DNA from: Candidatus Brocadia sp. WS118
GTDB taxonomy: Bacteria > Planctomycetota > Brocadiia > Brocadiales > Brocadiaceae
Assembly (NCBI GenBank): GCA_007618135.1
Contig: PHFX01000013.1
Coordinates: 1 to 43,732 of the forward strand
Direction of reading: 5' to 3'
DNA: 43,732 bases
Under the pieces are notes generated by a model. The model ran no database searches and was not told where the DNA came from. It worked only from the letters and a program-made list of their open reading frames with translations. How positions within the stretch are numbered: the stretch's first letter is position 1; each line of letters opens with the position of its first letter. The translations under genes and the position numbers were made by a program. Of the stretch, positions 8,375 through 15,112 are shown one piece after another.

Positions 8375-9049
8375 ATGAAAATCATTACTATAGCCACGCA
8401 GAAAGGGGGGGCAGGAAAAACAACTCTTGCTACAAATTTAGCAGTTGCAAGTGCAATGGCTAATAAAATCACATTGTTAATTGATGCGGATGCCGGACAA
8501 AAAACAGCCCTTGAATGGTTTCAAAAACGAGAGGATCAGAATAATCCACTTGTTATGGAAGCATCAGATCAAAATATGCTTTTTAAATTACTAGAATTAG
8601 CAGAAGAAAAGGGGGTAGATAGAGTTTTTATTGATACTCAAGGCGCTGATACTCCTCTTGTGAATGATGCGATTTCACGTTCTGATTTTTGTCTTATACC
8701 TTGTGGTTCTGGTGGTTTTGATGTACCTGCTCAACGTACCACTGCATCTGTAATTAGACGATTAGGGAAAAATGGTGCTTTTATTATCACGAAAGCTCAA
8801 GCAAGAGGACAAGAAGCAAAAGAAACTCGAATTATATTATCGGGACTTGGTTTTGGTAGTCCTGAGCAACAAACTACGAATCTAAAGGTGTATAAGGACG
8901 CTGCAATATGTAGTCTTTCGGTTCTTGAGTATGATCCTAAAAGTAAGGCTGCAGAAGAAATAAAGGTTTTGTTTAAATGGCTAGAGAAAAAGATTGCTAT
9001 AAATCCTCTTTTAATAGATTTAGAAAAAGGAGTTTCTGAAAATGGTTAA
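8375..9049 (+). CDS. parA: ParA-type plasmid partition ATPase
   Basis: This 224-residue Walker-type ATPase has a deviant Walker A motif, KGGAGKTT, at residues 10-17. LLIDADAGQKTALEWF and FIDTQGAD (Walker B region) follow. It has no N-terminal DNA-binding extension, so it is of the small, type Ib kind. It would drive plasmid segregation together with the small protein encoded by the overlapping next gene. AAGGG lies just before the ATG. Codon use is more AT-rich than in the trb genes. The upstream triple repeat is the likely binding site of its partner. Confidence 0.9.
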   Translation: MKIITIATQKGGAGKTTLATNLAVASAMANKITLLIDADAGQKTALEWFQKREDQNNPLVMEASDQNMLFKLLELAEEKGVDRVFIDTQGADTPLVNDAISRSDFCLIPCGSGGFDVPAQRTTASVIRRLGKNGAFIITKAQARGQEAKETRIILSGLGFGSPEQQTTNLKVYKDAAICSLSVLEYDPKSKAAEEIKVLFKWLEKKIAINPLLIDLEKGVSENG

Positions 9050-9338
9050 TAAAAAAAGAATAAATGCTCTTGCTTCTCTCGCTGAAGATATGAACGTACA
9101 AACACATGTACGTACAAACGAAAAAAAAATAAGTAGCATTCCCAATGAAACAGGACCAAAAGTAAAAACAAAGAGTAGGGTGGTTAGTAATGTTCCTTGG
9201 TACCCAAAGAGCGAGATTCTAAAAAAGGAACTGAAATTATTAGCTATCCATGAAAATTCTAGTCTTACTGCATTAATTGACGAAGGTATTAAATTGGTTT
9301 TAGAAAAGCGAGGAAAGGATATAAATGATTATCTATAA
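9042..9338 (+). CDS. small partition partner, probable ribbon-helix-helix protein
   Basis: This 98-residue protein overlaps parA by 8 bp, with AAAAAGGAG before its ATG. The N-terminal half is basic and unstructured-looking. The C-terminal half (PWYPKSEILKKELKLLAIHENSSLTALIDEGIKLVLEKRG, about residues 53-92) has the pattern of a ribbon-helix-helix domain, like centromere-binding proteins of type Ib partition loci. It probably binds the ACGTAC motifs upstream of parA. Two such motifs also lie inside this gene at 9093-9119. Confidence 0.75.
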   Translation: MVNKKRINALASLAEDMNVQTHVRTNEKKISSIPNETGPKVKTKSRVVSNVPWYPKSEILKKELKLLAIHENSSLTALIDEGIKLVLEKRGKDINDYL

Positions 9339-9339
9339 C

Positions 9340-9369
9340 TTTTAACGTACAAGTATTTGTACGTTAAAA
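9340..9369. promoter_or_regulatory. perfect 13-bp palindrome after the partition genes
   Basis: The arms TTTTAACGTACAA (9340-9352) and its complement (9357-9369) flank a 4-base GTAT loop. It repeats the AACGTACA motif found upstream of parA, so it may be a further partner-protein site. It could also stop transcription, but no T-run follows on the plus strand. Confidence 0.7.
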
Positions 9370-9478
9370 CGTAATAATTAATCATTAGAGAAGAGTGCAA
9401 TAAAATTACTGTCGTAATGGATGATAAAAGGTACTTGTATACTTTTTCTTTGTAACATTTTTATCCTTAAATCATCGG

Positions 9479-9829
9479 TTATAATTTGATTTTTTGAATA
9501 AGTTTATTAGAAACTTCAGTTGTACTTGTTTTGTTGTTTTCGTACTTAATATTCATCATGTGGCCTGTTTCGGGGATTTGGTCGAAACAGCTTAAATCAT
9601 GCTTAATATATTGAGATCCATTCTTTTGATAAAGCACATTTTCTTTTTTGTCGATATGGATTACTTCTCCAATATTGTCTTTTGATTGGTCTGCATTAAC
9701 AGCGTTGTATAAGTTATATAGGCCAGGTTTGATGCCCTCAGCTTTGCTTACTTTCTCTGTTTTCCACTCGCCAGTAAAATCGTTTTGAACTAATTTTTGT
9801 CCGTTCATTACAAGTAAACGTTTCTTCAT
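9479..9829 (-). CDS. KfrB-like protein, copy 1
   Basis: This 116-residue protein begins MKKRLLVMNGQKLVQND, the start typical of the KfrB domain of IncP plasmids. It continues KPGLYNLYNAV, IDKKENVLYQKNG and HDLSCFDQIPETGHMMNIKYENN. It is a paralogue of the protein encoded at 24667-25011. KfrA, KfrB and KfrC of IncP plasmids affect plasmid organisation and stability, but the action of KfrB itself is poorly defined. It stands alone on the minus strand between the partition palindrome and the AT-rich part of the origin. Confidence 0.7.
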   Translation of the reverse strand: MKKRLLVMNGQKLVQNDFTGEWKTEKVSKAEGIKPGLYNLYNAVNADQSKDNIGEVIHIDKKENVLYQKNGSQYIKHDLSCFDQIPETGHMMNIKYENNKTSTTEVSNKLIQKIKL

Positions 9830-10218
9830 AGTTGCTAATATCTTTAATTATCAAACGCGATTAAGTCAATTACTCAAAGTTTTGTTTTCTGTTTTTTTCT
9901 TGGAGTTAATTTTTTTAGTTTGTTTTTTACAATAAATAGTATTTAGGTTCAAATGAAATGAAATTGATTTAAGTTTGATTTCAGGTTATTAAAATATAAG
10001 TTGATGCAATACCTTATGTATTATTGTTATATCGTCTTAGATGTGCCTTAAAGTAGTTGAATGAAGCTTTTATTTCTTTGATGTACCTTTTATTTTACTA
10101 TTGTTCTTGATGTGTATAATTTGGAAGTATTTTAAATATAATCTAGGTGGTTATAAAGACATATTACAATAAAGTTCAGAATGTTTTTATATGATTAAAA
10201 GAAGAAAAGAATAGAAAG
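9830..10218. other. AT-rich non-coding stretch next to the iterons
   Basis: I see no gene or RNA here. The stretch is strongly AT-rich with long T runs on the plus strand. Because it adjoins a DnaA box and the iteron array, it is a plausible DNA-unwinding region for replication, but only by position. Confidence 0.4.
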
Positions 10219-10227
10219 TTATCCACA
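10219..10227 (+). promoter_or_regulatory. DnaA box
   Basis: TTATCCACA is an exact match to the strong DnaA box consensus. It lies 53 bp before the first iteron, as is usual in iteron origins that need host DnaA. Confidence 0.8.
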
Positions 10228-10280
10228 GGTAGAATAGTATATATTATCAATTACTTGTGTGAAAAAAACTGGTTTAACTG

Positions 10281-10576
10281 CTGGTCAAACCTATATCCCA
10301 GCTTTAAACTGCTGGTTAAACCTATATCTTCTTAGTTTATCTGCTGGTTAAACCTATATCATCTTCCGGTTAAACCTATAACTTCTTAGCTTTTCCGCTG
10401 GTTAAACCTATAACTTCTTAGTTTAACTGCTGGTCATACCTATAACATATTTATTATCTGCTGGATAAACCTATAACTATTAGCTGGTCAAACCTATAAC
10501 ATTTGCTGGTTAAACCTATAACTTCTCAGCTTATCTGCTGGTTAAACCTATAACATTTGCTGGTTAAACCTACCAC
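10281..10576 (+). repeat. oriV: oriV iteron array, 11 direct repeats
   Basis: Eleven direct copies of a 17-bp iteron (consensus CTGGTTAAACCTATAAC) start at 10281, 10312, 10344, 10366, 10398, 10430, 10461, 10484, 10506, 10538 and 10560. Start-to-start distances are 22-23 bp or 31-32 bp, about two or three helical turns, so all copies face nearly the same side of the DNA. Variants are CTGGTC (copies 1, 6 and 8), CTGGAT (7) and CCGGTT (4), and copies 1-3 end in TATATC. Iterons bind the Rep initiator and also limit copy number by handcuffing. The array lies just past the 3' end of rep, and the last copy touches its stop codon. Confidence 0.93.
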
Positions 10577-11643
10577 TATGTTTTTTTGATAACTCGTATG
10601 CCTGATTTTTGCGCTATTGTTCTTATATCAGTTGTTCGTTTGTTAGAAGCTATTTGTTCTTTAATGAATTGTGGTGTTGCTTTAATTGTATATTTTATAT
10701 CTGTTATAGCTCGTCCAATTTTACGTTCGTTAATTTTACAGCTAAGAATCACGCCTTTTTCTTTTAATTCATTAAAGGCTGATAGAATTTTGCTTCGATT
10801 GTTTCCTTCTTTATTCTGTTGTAATAGTCCACTTGCCTGTTTTATATCTGAATACATACATGAATATTCTGTGATGTGGCTGGCTTGGGTAAAGCGGTTG
10901 ATTAGTCGTTTGTATAGCCATCGGGTTAGTTGCTCATCACAACTCATCAAGCGATCATAGTTAAATTGTCTATAATCAAGGTTGTTTATACTGTGGCTGA
11001 TGAAGAGAGGTAATCTTGCGATGTGATGTGTATCGGTAGAAGCGAGGTATTCCTCGCGACCAACGGTTACAAGATCTTGTAGAATGGCGCCGCTCCATAT
11101 TTCTTTTTTATTCTTATATAGGGCGATATTACATTTGTTCATGACCTCTATAGCTTGCTTGATTTCATCAATGCTTCTTGATCGTCCCTTTGTTTTAAGT
11201 GCTTTTTGTATCATTCCTAATGTGAATTTAATCCAACTTTCTGTTTTTTCAGGGTCATGAATAGCATATTGCTGATCACTAAATATCTTTTTTAGCGCCT
11301 CTTCTACAAGTTCTTCTGTGACGCCTGGAAAAAAAGCTTTGTATTTTCTATCTTTTTGTTTAATCAATGCCGGTTGAATCGAAACTGTGTATTCGTTTCC
11401 ATTTTCCGTATAGGCCCATTCGTACGGTTCTGCTAGCCCATCAATAGTACGCAGCTTTTCGACTTGTTTAGCTGTAAAGAAATACTTTGGTATTCGCTCC
11501 CAAAGCTCAATCGTGTTAGAAACCTGACTTTGATCATTGGTTACAAATTGAGAAAATAAATCAAGCTGTAAGCTTTTTATAGGATCTTTGGGTGGCTTTT
11601 TCATTTGTTTGATTGTGTTTATTAAAACTGGCACATTTTTCAT
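10576..11643 (-). CDS. replication initiator Rep, iteron-binding
   Basis: This 355-residue protein shows motifs of plasmid RepA/TrfA-like initiators: IELWERIPKYFF near residue 47, ADQQYAIHD-like DQQYAIHDPEKTESWIKFTLGMIQ, RSRSIDEIKQAIEVM and IARLPLFISHSINNLDYRQFNYDRLM. The C-terminal part looks like a winged-helix repeat (SDIKQASGLLQQNKEGNNRSKI, then ITDIKYTIK). It would bind the adjacent iterons. I chose the ATG at 11643 because GGGAG lies 10 bp before it; a TTG 9 bp upstream sits directly on that site. Its promoter is probably at 11721-11750. The exact incompatibility group cannot be fixed by eye. Confidence 0.88.
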   Translation of the reverse strand: MKNVPVLINTIKQMKKPPKDPIKSLQLDLFSQFVTNDQSQVSNTIELWERIPKYFFTAKQVEKLRTIDGLAEPYEWAYTENGNEYTVSIQPALIKQKDRKYKAFFPGVTEELVEEALKKIFSDQQYAIHDPEKTESWIKFTLGMIQKALKTKGRSRSIDEIKQAIEVMNKCNIALYKNKKEIWSGAILQDLVTVGREEYLASTDTHHIARLPLFISHSINNLDYRQFNYDRLMSCDEQLTRWLYKRLINRFTQASHITEYSCMYSDIKQASGLLQQNKEGNNRSKILSAFNELKEKGVILSCKINERKIGRAITDIKYTIKATPQFIKEQIASNKRTTDIRTIAQKSGIRVIKKT

Positions 11644-11720
11644 TAAAAGCAAACTCCCTTTATAAACCCTAAAAATGGATTAGAAGGTTTTTTTACTTAA
11701 ACCCTTCTTTGCCAAATTCC

Positions 11721-11750
11721 AGTATAAAGAATATTAGCTAAATAATACAA
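11721..11750 (-). promoter_or_regulatory. rep promoter with TTAGCTAA operator in the spacer
   Basis: On the minus strand, -35 TTGTAT (11745-11750) and -10 TATACT (11721-11726) are 18 bp apart. The palindrome TTAGCTAA (11734-11741) lies between them. Its core is that of the RP4 KorA operator GTTTAGCTAAAC, and RP4 controls its trfA promoter in a similar way. No korA gene is seen in the window, so TrbA or KorB are candidate binders. Confidence 0.55.
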
Positions 11751-11770
11751 CCATTATTTCGGTTGTTTTT
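11747..11770. terminator. small hairpin between korB and rep
   Basis: A 6-bp stem, ACAACC (11747-11752) with GGTTGT (11761-11766), is followed on the plus strand by TTTT. On the minus strand it would lie after korB but it overlaps the rep -35 box, so its role as a terminator is uncertain. Confidence 0.35.
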
Positions 11771-11786
11771 GTGCCTGTTTCTTAAA

Positions 11787-12695
11787 TTAATCACCTTTAA
11801 TTGTTTTTCCAAACGTAACGAGCTTGTTGAGTAAATAGGCTAATTGATTTTTTTCTTCTTTACTTAACAGCGTCAGTGTTTTATCCAGAACACTGTTTTT
11901 ATTATTTATAATTACATAAAACTCATCGATCAATTTTACCATTGTAGCCATTGGAGGAATGGATTTAGTCACCGGATTAGAATTCACGGATACAGCAGTT
12001 ACATCTTCATGAGTAATATCATTTGATTCTTGATAATGTGTATCTTTATTTTTTATAAATTCGCGGAAAAGTCTAATTGAACTGCGAGTTATCTCTTGAT
12101 CTGGATTATTTAACCATTTAGTTAATCTTGCTTGATCCTGCTTGTAAGCTCTTAAGAGATCGTTAATAACGATCACATCACGAATTTCACCCGAATTGAA
12201 TAATTTCGCGATTGGATCAGGTAAATTCAGTAAATTGAGATGTTGTGACACAAACGCTTCCGATTTTCCAATTTCGTTGGCAACTTCCACGCTCTTTAAC
12301 CCTTTGGATACCTGCCGACCGATAAAATCGGCTATTTCTCTTGGCGTTAAATTGTCTCGTTGCAGGTTCTCAATCAATTGATCTGATTGCGTATAATCTG
12401 AATCAATGAATGCAGGGATTGATTCTTTCCCGGCAAGAATAGAGGCACGAAAACGACGTGCCCCATGATTAATGATGAAATACCCATCCTTTTGTAAATT
12501 GGGATGCACAGAAATGGGTGTTTTTACTCCACGCAGACGAATAGTATCTGCAAGCTCCTGTAAGGTAACGGGGTCAAATTCATTACGAGGCTGATTAGGG
12601 TCTTCTTCAATTAAATCCAAGGCCAGTTCTAGTGAGGCTACTGTGCTGATTTTATCTTTTTGAGTTGTTTTTAATGTTCCAGCTGTTTTCTTCAT
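11787..12695 (-). CDS. korB: KorB/ParB-family DNA-binding protein
   Basis: This 302-residue protein (RP4 KorB has 358) has the ParB N-terminal pattern: LIEEDPNQPRNEF near residue 29, VKTPISVHP, and INHGARRFRASILAG near 74-88. ENLQRDNLTPREIADFIG then precedes a helix-turn-helix, SVEVANEIGKSEAFVSQHLNLLNLP (about 134-158). The acidic linker and C-terminal dimerisation region follow. In IncP plasmids KorB is both a global repressor and the centromere-binding protein. Here no IncC/ParA gene sits beside it. It diverges from trbA, with the control region at 12696-12934 between them. Confidence 0.88.
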   Translation of the reverse strand: MKKTAGTLKTTQKDKISTVASLELALDLIEEDPNQPRNEFDPVTLQELADTIRLRGVKTPISVHPNLQKDGYFIINHGARRFRASILAGKESIPAFIDSDYTQSDQLIENLQRDNLTPREIADFIGRQVSKGLKSVEVANEIGKSEAFVSQHLNLLNLPDPIAKLFNSGEIRDVIVINDLLRAYKQDQARLTKWLNNPDQEITRSSIRLFREFIKNKDTHYQESNDITHEDVTAVSVNSNPVTKSIPPMATMVKLIDEFYVIINNKNSVLDKTLTLLSKEEKNQLAYLLNKLVTFGKTIKGD

Positions 12696-12821
12696 GACTT
12701 TTGTAAGTAATTTATATTACGTAATTTTATTTATACATAACCAGTTCGGTAATTTAACATTCTTTATTATCAGTTTTTTTTGGTATACAGTGGCGGGCTC
12801 ATGGTGTAAGTTAATGTTTAT

Positions 12822-12840
12822 GTGCGACATATTGTCGCAC
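12822..12840. promoter_or_regulatory. perfect palindrome between korB and trbA, candidate operator
   Basis: GTGCGACATATTGTCGCAC has two 8-bp arms around TAT. It lies in the korB-trbA control region and is more GC-rich than its surroundings. TrbA or KorB binding is a reasonable guess, but I see no second copy in the window. Confidence 0.55.
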
Positions 12841-12934
12841 CTGGTCATATTTTTAAGTTTAAAGTTGTTCTCAAACAATGGGTTGACTTTACCAGATAAA
12901 GAAACAGACTACATTTATTAAATGGATCGATAAC

Positions 12935-13315
12935 TTGTACAATAAAATTCTTCTAACAAACATATTACGTCTAATCGAAGAACTGGGCATCAATAAAAAA
13001 GAACTGTCTGAAAGATCAGGTGTATCAACATCTTTTATGTCTGATCTTACGCATGATAAAGCCAATCCATCACTTAGAATCATGGAATCCATTGCCGATG
13101 CTTTGGAAACACCACTTCCAGCACTTCTGGAGCTGACAAATATTGATAAAGAAGTCGTGGATGAACTCATGAAAGGCAAGCCCCAATCAAGATTGCCAGA
13201 AGGGTATGTTCACGTGAGTGCGCTGCTTACTGATTTTCAGGCATATCAGGTATCCCTTTGGAATGAAGAGAATAAGAAGCAGGTATTAACCCGTAAAAAA
13301 AGAAAAGTAAAATAG
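12935..13315 (+). CDS. trbA: TrbA-like transcriptional regulator
   Basis: This 126-residue protein has an N-terminal Xre-type helix-turn-helix: LRLIEELGINKKELSERSGVSTSFMSDLTHDKANPSLRIMESIADAL, about residues 11-57. In RP4, TrbA has the same position directly before trbB and represses the transfer operons. The start appears to be a TTG at 12935, since no ATG precedes the helix-turn-helix in frame. A basic tail (RKKRKVK) ends it. It probably controls the trb operon and perhaps its own promoter. Confidence 0.82.
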   Translation: MYNKILLTNILRLIEELGINKKELSERSGVSTSFMSDLTHDKANPSLRIMESIADALETPLPALLELTNIDKEVVDELMKGKPQSRLPEGYVHVSALLTDFQAYQVSLWNEENKKQVLTRKKRKVK

Positions 13316-13343
13316 TAGTTGCATTAAATAGTATCTCGTTATA

Positions 13344-13363
13344 TTGTTAATTAAGCTTAACAA
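13344..13363. promoter_or_regulatory. inverted repeat before trbB, candidate operator
   Basis: TTGTTAA (13344-13350) and TTAACAA (13357-13363) flank TTAAGC, 17 bp before the trbB start. Repressor binding here could separate trbB expression from trbA. There is no T-run to suggest a terminator. Confidence 0.45.
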
Positions 13364-13380
13364 ATAAACGGGATATATCC

Positions 13381-14343
13381 ATGTCAGATTCTGAAGATAG
13401 TTGCGCGACGCTGAAAGACAGAGCCAAGCGGAAGCTGGATCGAGACATGGGTCCATTACTAATCAATGCGCTGAATGATCCCCAAACGGTTGAATTAATG
13501 GTCAACGCGGATGGTCGCGTCTGGCTTGAAAAACTGGGTAAGACAATGGCGTGTATCGGTGATCTGCGGCCAGCCCAGGCCGAAGCCATTATCAAAACAG
13601 TCGCCGGATACCACAGCAAAGAAGTCACCAAGCTAAAACCCATTATTGAAGGCGAGTTTCCACTCGATGGTTCTCGTTTCGCCGGACAACTTCCTCCCGT
13701 AGTGTCATCCCCAACATTCGCTATCCGCAAAAAAGCAGTTGCGATATTCACGCTAGAACAATACGTTGAGCAAAGAATGATGACGGTTAAGCAATGCCAG
13801 AAAATCAAATCTGCCGTTGCAGAACATCGCAACATTCTTGTTGTGGGTGGCACCGGCTCCGGTAAAACCACACTGGTTAATGCCATCATCAATGAAATGG
13901 TCAACCATGATCCGTCTGAGCGGATTTTCATCATTGAAGATACCGGGGAGATTCAATGTGCTGCAGAGAATTTTGTGCAATACCACACGTCATTAGATGT
14001 TTCGATGACCCAACTACTCAAAACTACGCTGCGCATGCGGCCAGATCGAATATTGGTAGGGGAGGTGAGGGGTGAGGAAGCACTGGATTTACTCGATGCC
14101 TGGAATACTGGCCATGAAGGTGGTGCGGCCACACTACACGCCAATGATGCACTTTCAGGACTAACCAGATTAAATTCATTAATTACACGTAACAAATCAG
14201 CACCTGCGGATATTGATGCACTAATCGGAGAAGTTGTGCATTTGGTCGTGCATATATTGCGCACCCCAACGGGTCGTCGTATTCAGGAAATTATAGAAGT
14301 AGATGGTCACAGGCGGGGTAGTTTCCGCATCAAAAAATTCTAA
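13381..14343 (+). CDS. trbB: TrbB, VirB11-family secretion ATPase
   Basis: This 320-residue hexameric ATPase powers pilus assembly and substrate transfer from the cytoplasmic side of the inner membrane. A Walker A motif ([12 protein letters not shown]) is near residues 154-165. It is followed by an Asp box ([10 protein letters not shown]), a Walker B/His-box region ([26 protein letters not shown]) and ATLHAN. The length equals RP4 TrbB (about 320). It is the first structural gene of the trb operon, 21 bp before trbC. Confidence 0.97.
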   Translation: MSDSEDSCATLKDRAKRKLDRDMGPLLINALNDPQTVELMVNADGRVWLEKLGKTMACIGDLRPAQAEAIIKTVAGYHSKEVTKLKPIIEGEFPLDGSRFAGQLPPVVSSPTFAIRKKAVAIFTLEQYVEQRMMTVKQCQKIKSAVAEHRNILVVGGTGSGKTTLVNAIINEMVNHDPSERIFIIEDTGEIQCAAENFVQYHTSLDVSMTQLLKTTLRMRPDRILVGEVRGEEALDLLDAWNTGHEGGAATLHANDALSGLTRLNSLITRNKSAPADIDALIGEVVHLVVHILRTPTGRRIQEIIEVDGHRRGSFRIKKF

Positions 14344-14363
14344 ATCAAAAAAAGAGGTATTCA

Positions 14364-14798
14364 ATGAAATATGCCATGGCACTGGAAGACTCGAAAGCTT
14401 CTGTTCTCAAAAACTCATTAATCGTATTAATTCCTTTTCTGCTGCTCGTTCCGGAGCTAGCGCTTGCATCAGTGGGTGGCGGCGGTGCATTACCGTATGA
14501 AACTTGGCTTGTGAGTTTGAGAAACTCAGTTACCGGCCCCGTAGCTTTTACGCTCTCTATTGTCGGCATTGTTGTTGCCGGTGGTATTTTGATCTTTGGT
14601 GGCGAACTAAACGCATTTTTCAGAACTTTGATTTTTATTGTTCTGGTCATGGCGCTATTGATCGGCGCACAAAACATCATGACCAATCTGTTTGGCGGTG
14701 CTGTCATTTCATCAAACGGCGAGGTATTACAACTCACGCCGGAATCGACTGACGAATTGATTACGCCAGAAAGTAACACAAGTGAGGGCAGGGGATAG
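14364..14798 (+). CDS. trbC: TrbC, cyclic prepilin (VirB2 family)
   Basis: This 144-residue pilin precursor has a leader ending LALA|S. The core [20 protein letters not shown], then [30 protein letters not shown], is nearly the same as RP4 TrbC. Two membrane segments lie at about residues 60-78 and 86-105. RP4 TrbC is trimmed and made circular by TraF; that protease gene is not in this window and would be expected to the left of traG. The C-terminal tail after about residue 118 is the part expected to be removed. It lies 2 bp before trbD. Confidence 0.95.
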   Translation: MKYAMALEDSKASVLKNSLIVLIPFLLLVPELALASVGGGGALPYETWLVSLRNSVTGPVAFTLSIVGIVVAGGILIFGGELNAFFRTLIFIVLVMALLIGAQNIMTNLFGGAVISSNGEVLQLTPESTDELITPESNTSEGRG

Positions 14799-14800
14799 CT

Positions 14801-15112
14801 ATGTCCTTGCGCTTAACGCAGATCAGGCAATCCGCGAATCGCCCCAATCTTTTTATGGGTGGTGATAGGGAGCTTGTCATGTTCTCCGGATTGTTGGCTT
14901 TTGCGTTGATATTCAGTGCATTTGAATTCAAGGCATTTGTATTTGGAACCACCTTATGGGTTTTTGCCTTATTTGCATTGCGCCTGATGGCAAAGAATGA
15001 CCCGCTGTTACGCAAGGTGTATTTGCGGCACCGTAAATACAGAACCTATTATCCGGCACGTAGTACGCCTTTCTACGAAAACACCAATACACAAGGGAAA
15101 CAATACCGATGA
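14801..15112 (+). CDS. trbD: TrbD, VirB3-family membrane protein
   Basis: This 103-residue protein has the motif ANRPNLFMGGDRELVMFSGLLAFALIF near its N-terminus. It carries two adjacent hydrophobic segments (about residues 27-60), as in VirB3/TrbD proteins. It is an inner-membrane part of the mating channel linked to TrbE. The start lies 2 bp after trbC, and the stop overlaps the trbE start (ATGA). Confidence 0.93.
   Translation: MSLRLTQIRQSANRPNLFMGGDRELVMFSGLLAFALIFSAFEFKAFVFGTTLWVFALFALRLMAKNDPLLRKVYLRHRKYRTYYPARSTPFYENTNTQGKQYR

Noticed and set aside
10281-10576. CRISPR array
   Set aside because: Repeats are 17 bp with 5-15 bp gaps rather than unique 30-bp spacers, there are no cas genes, and the site lies beside rep with a DnaA box.
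13347-13934. Minus-strand open frame of 195 codons
   Set aside because: It lies opposite trbB, which has full ATPase motifs, and its translation looks like low-complexity antisense.
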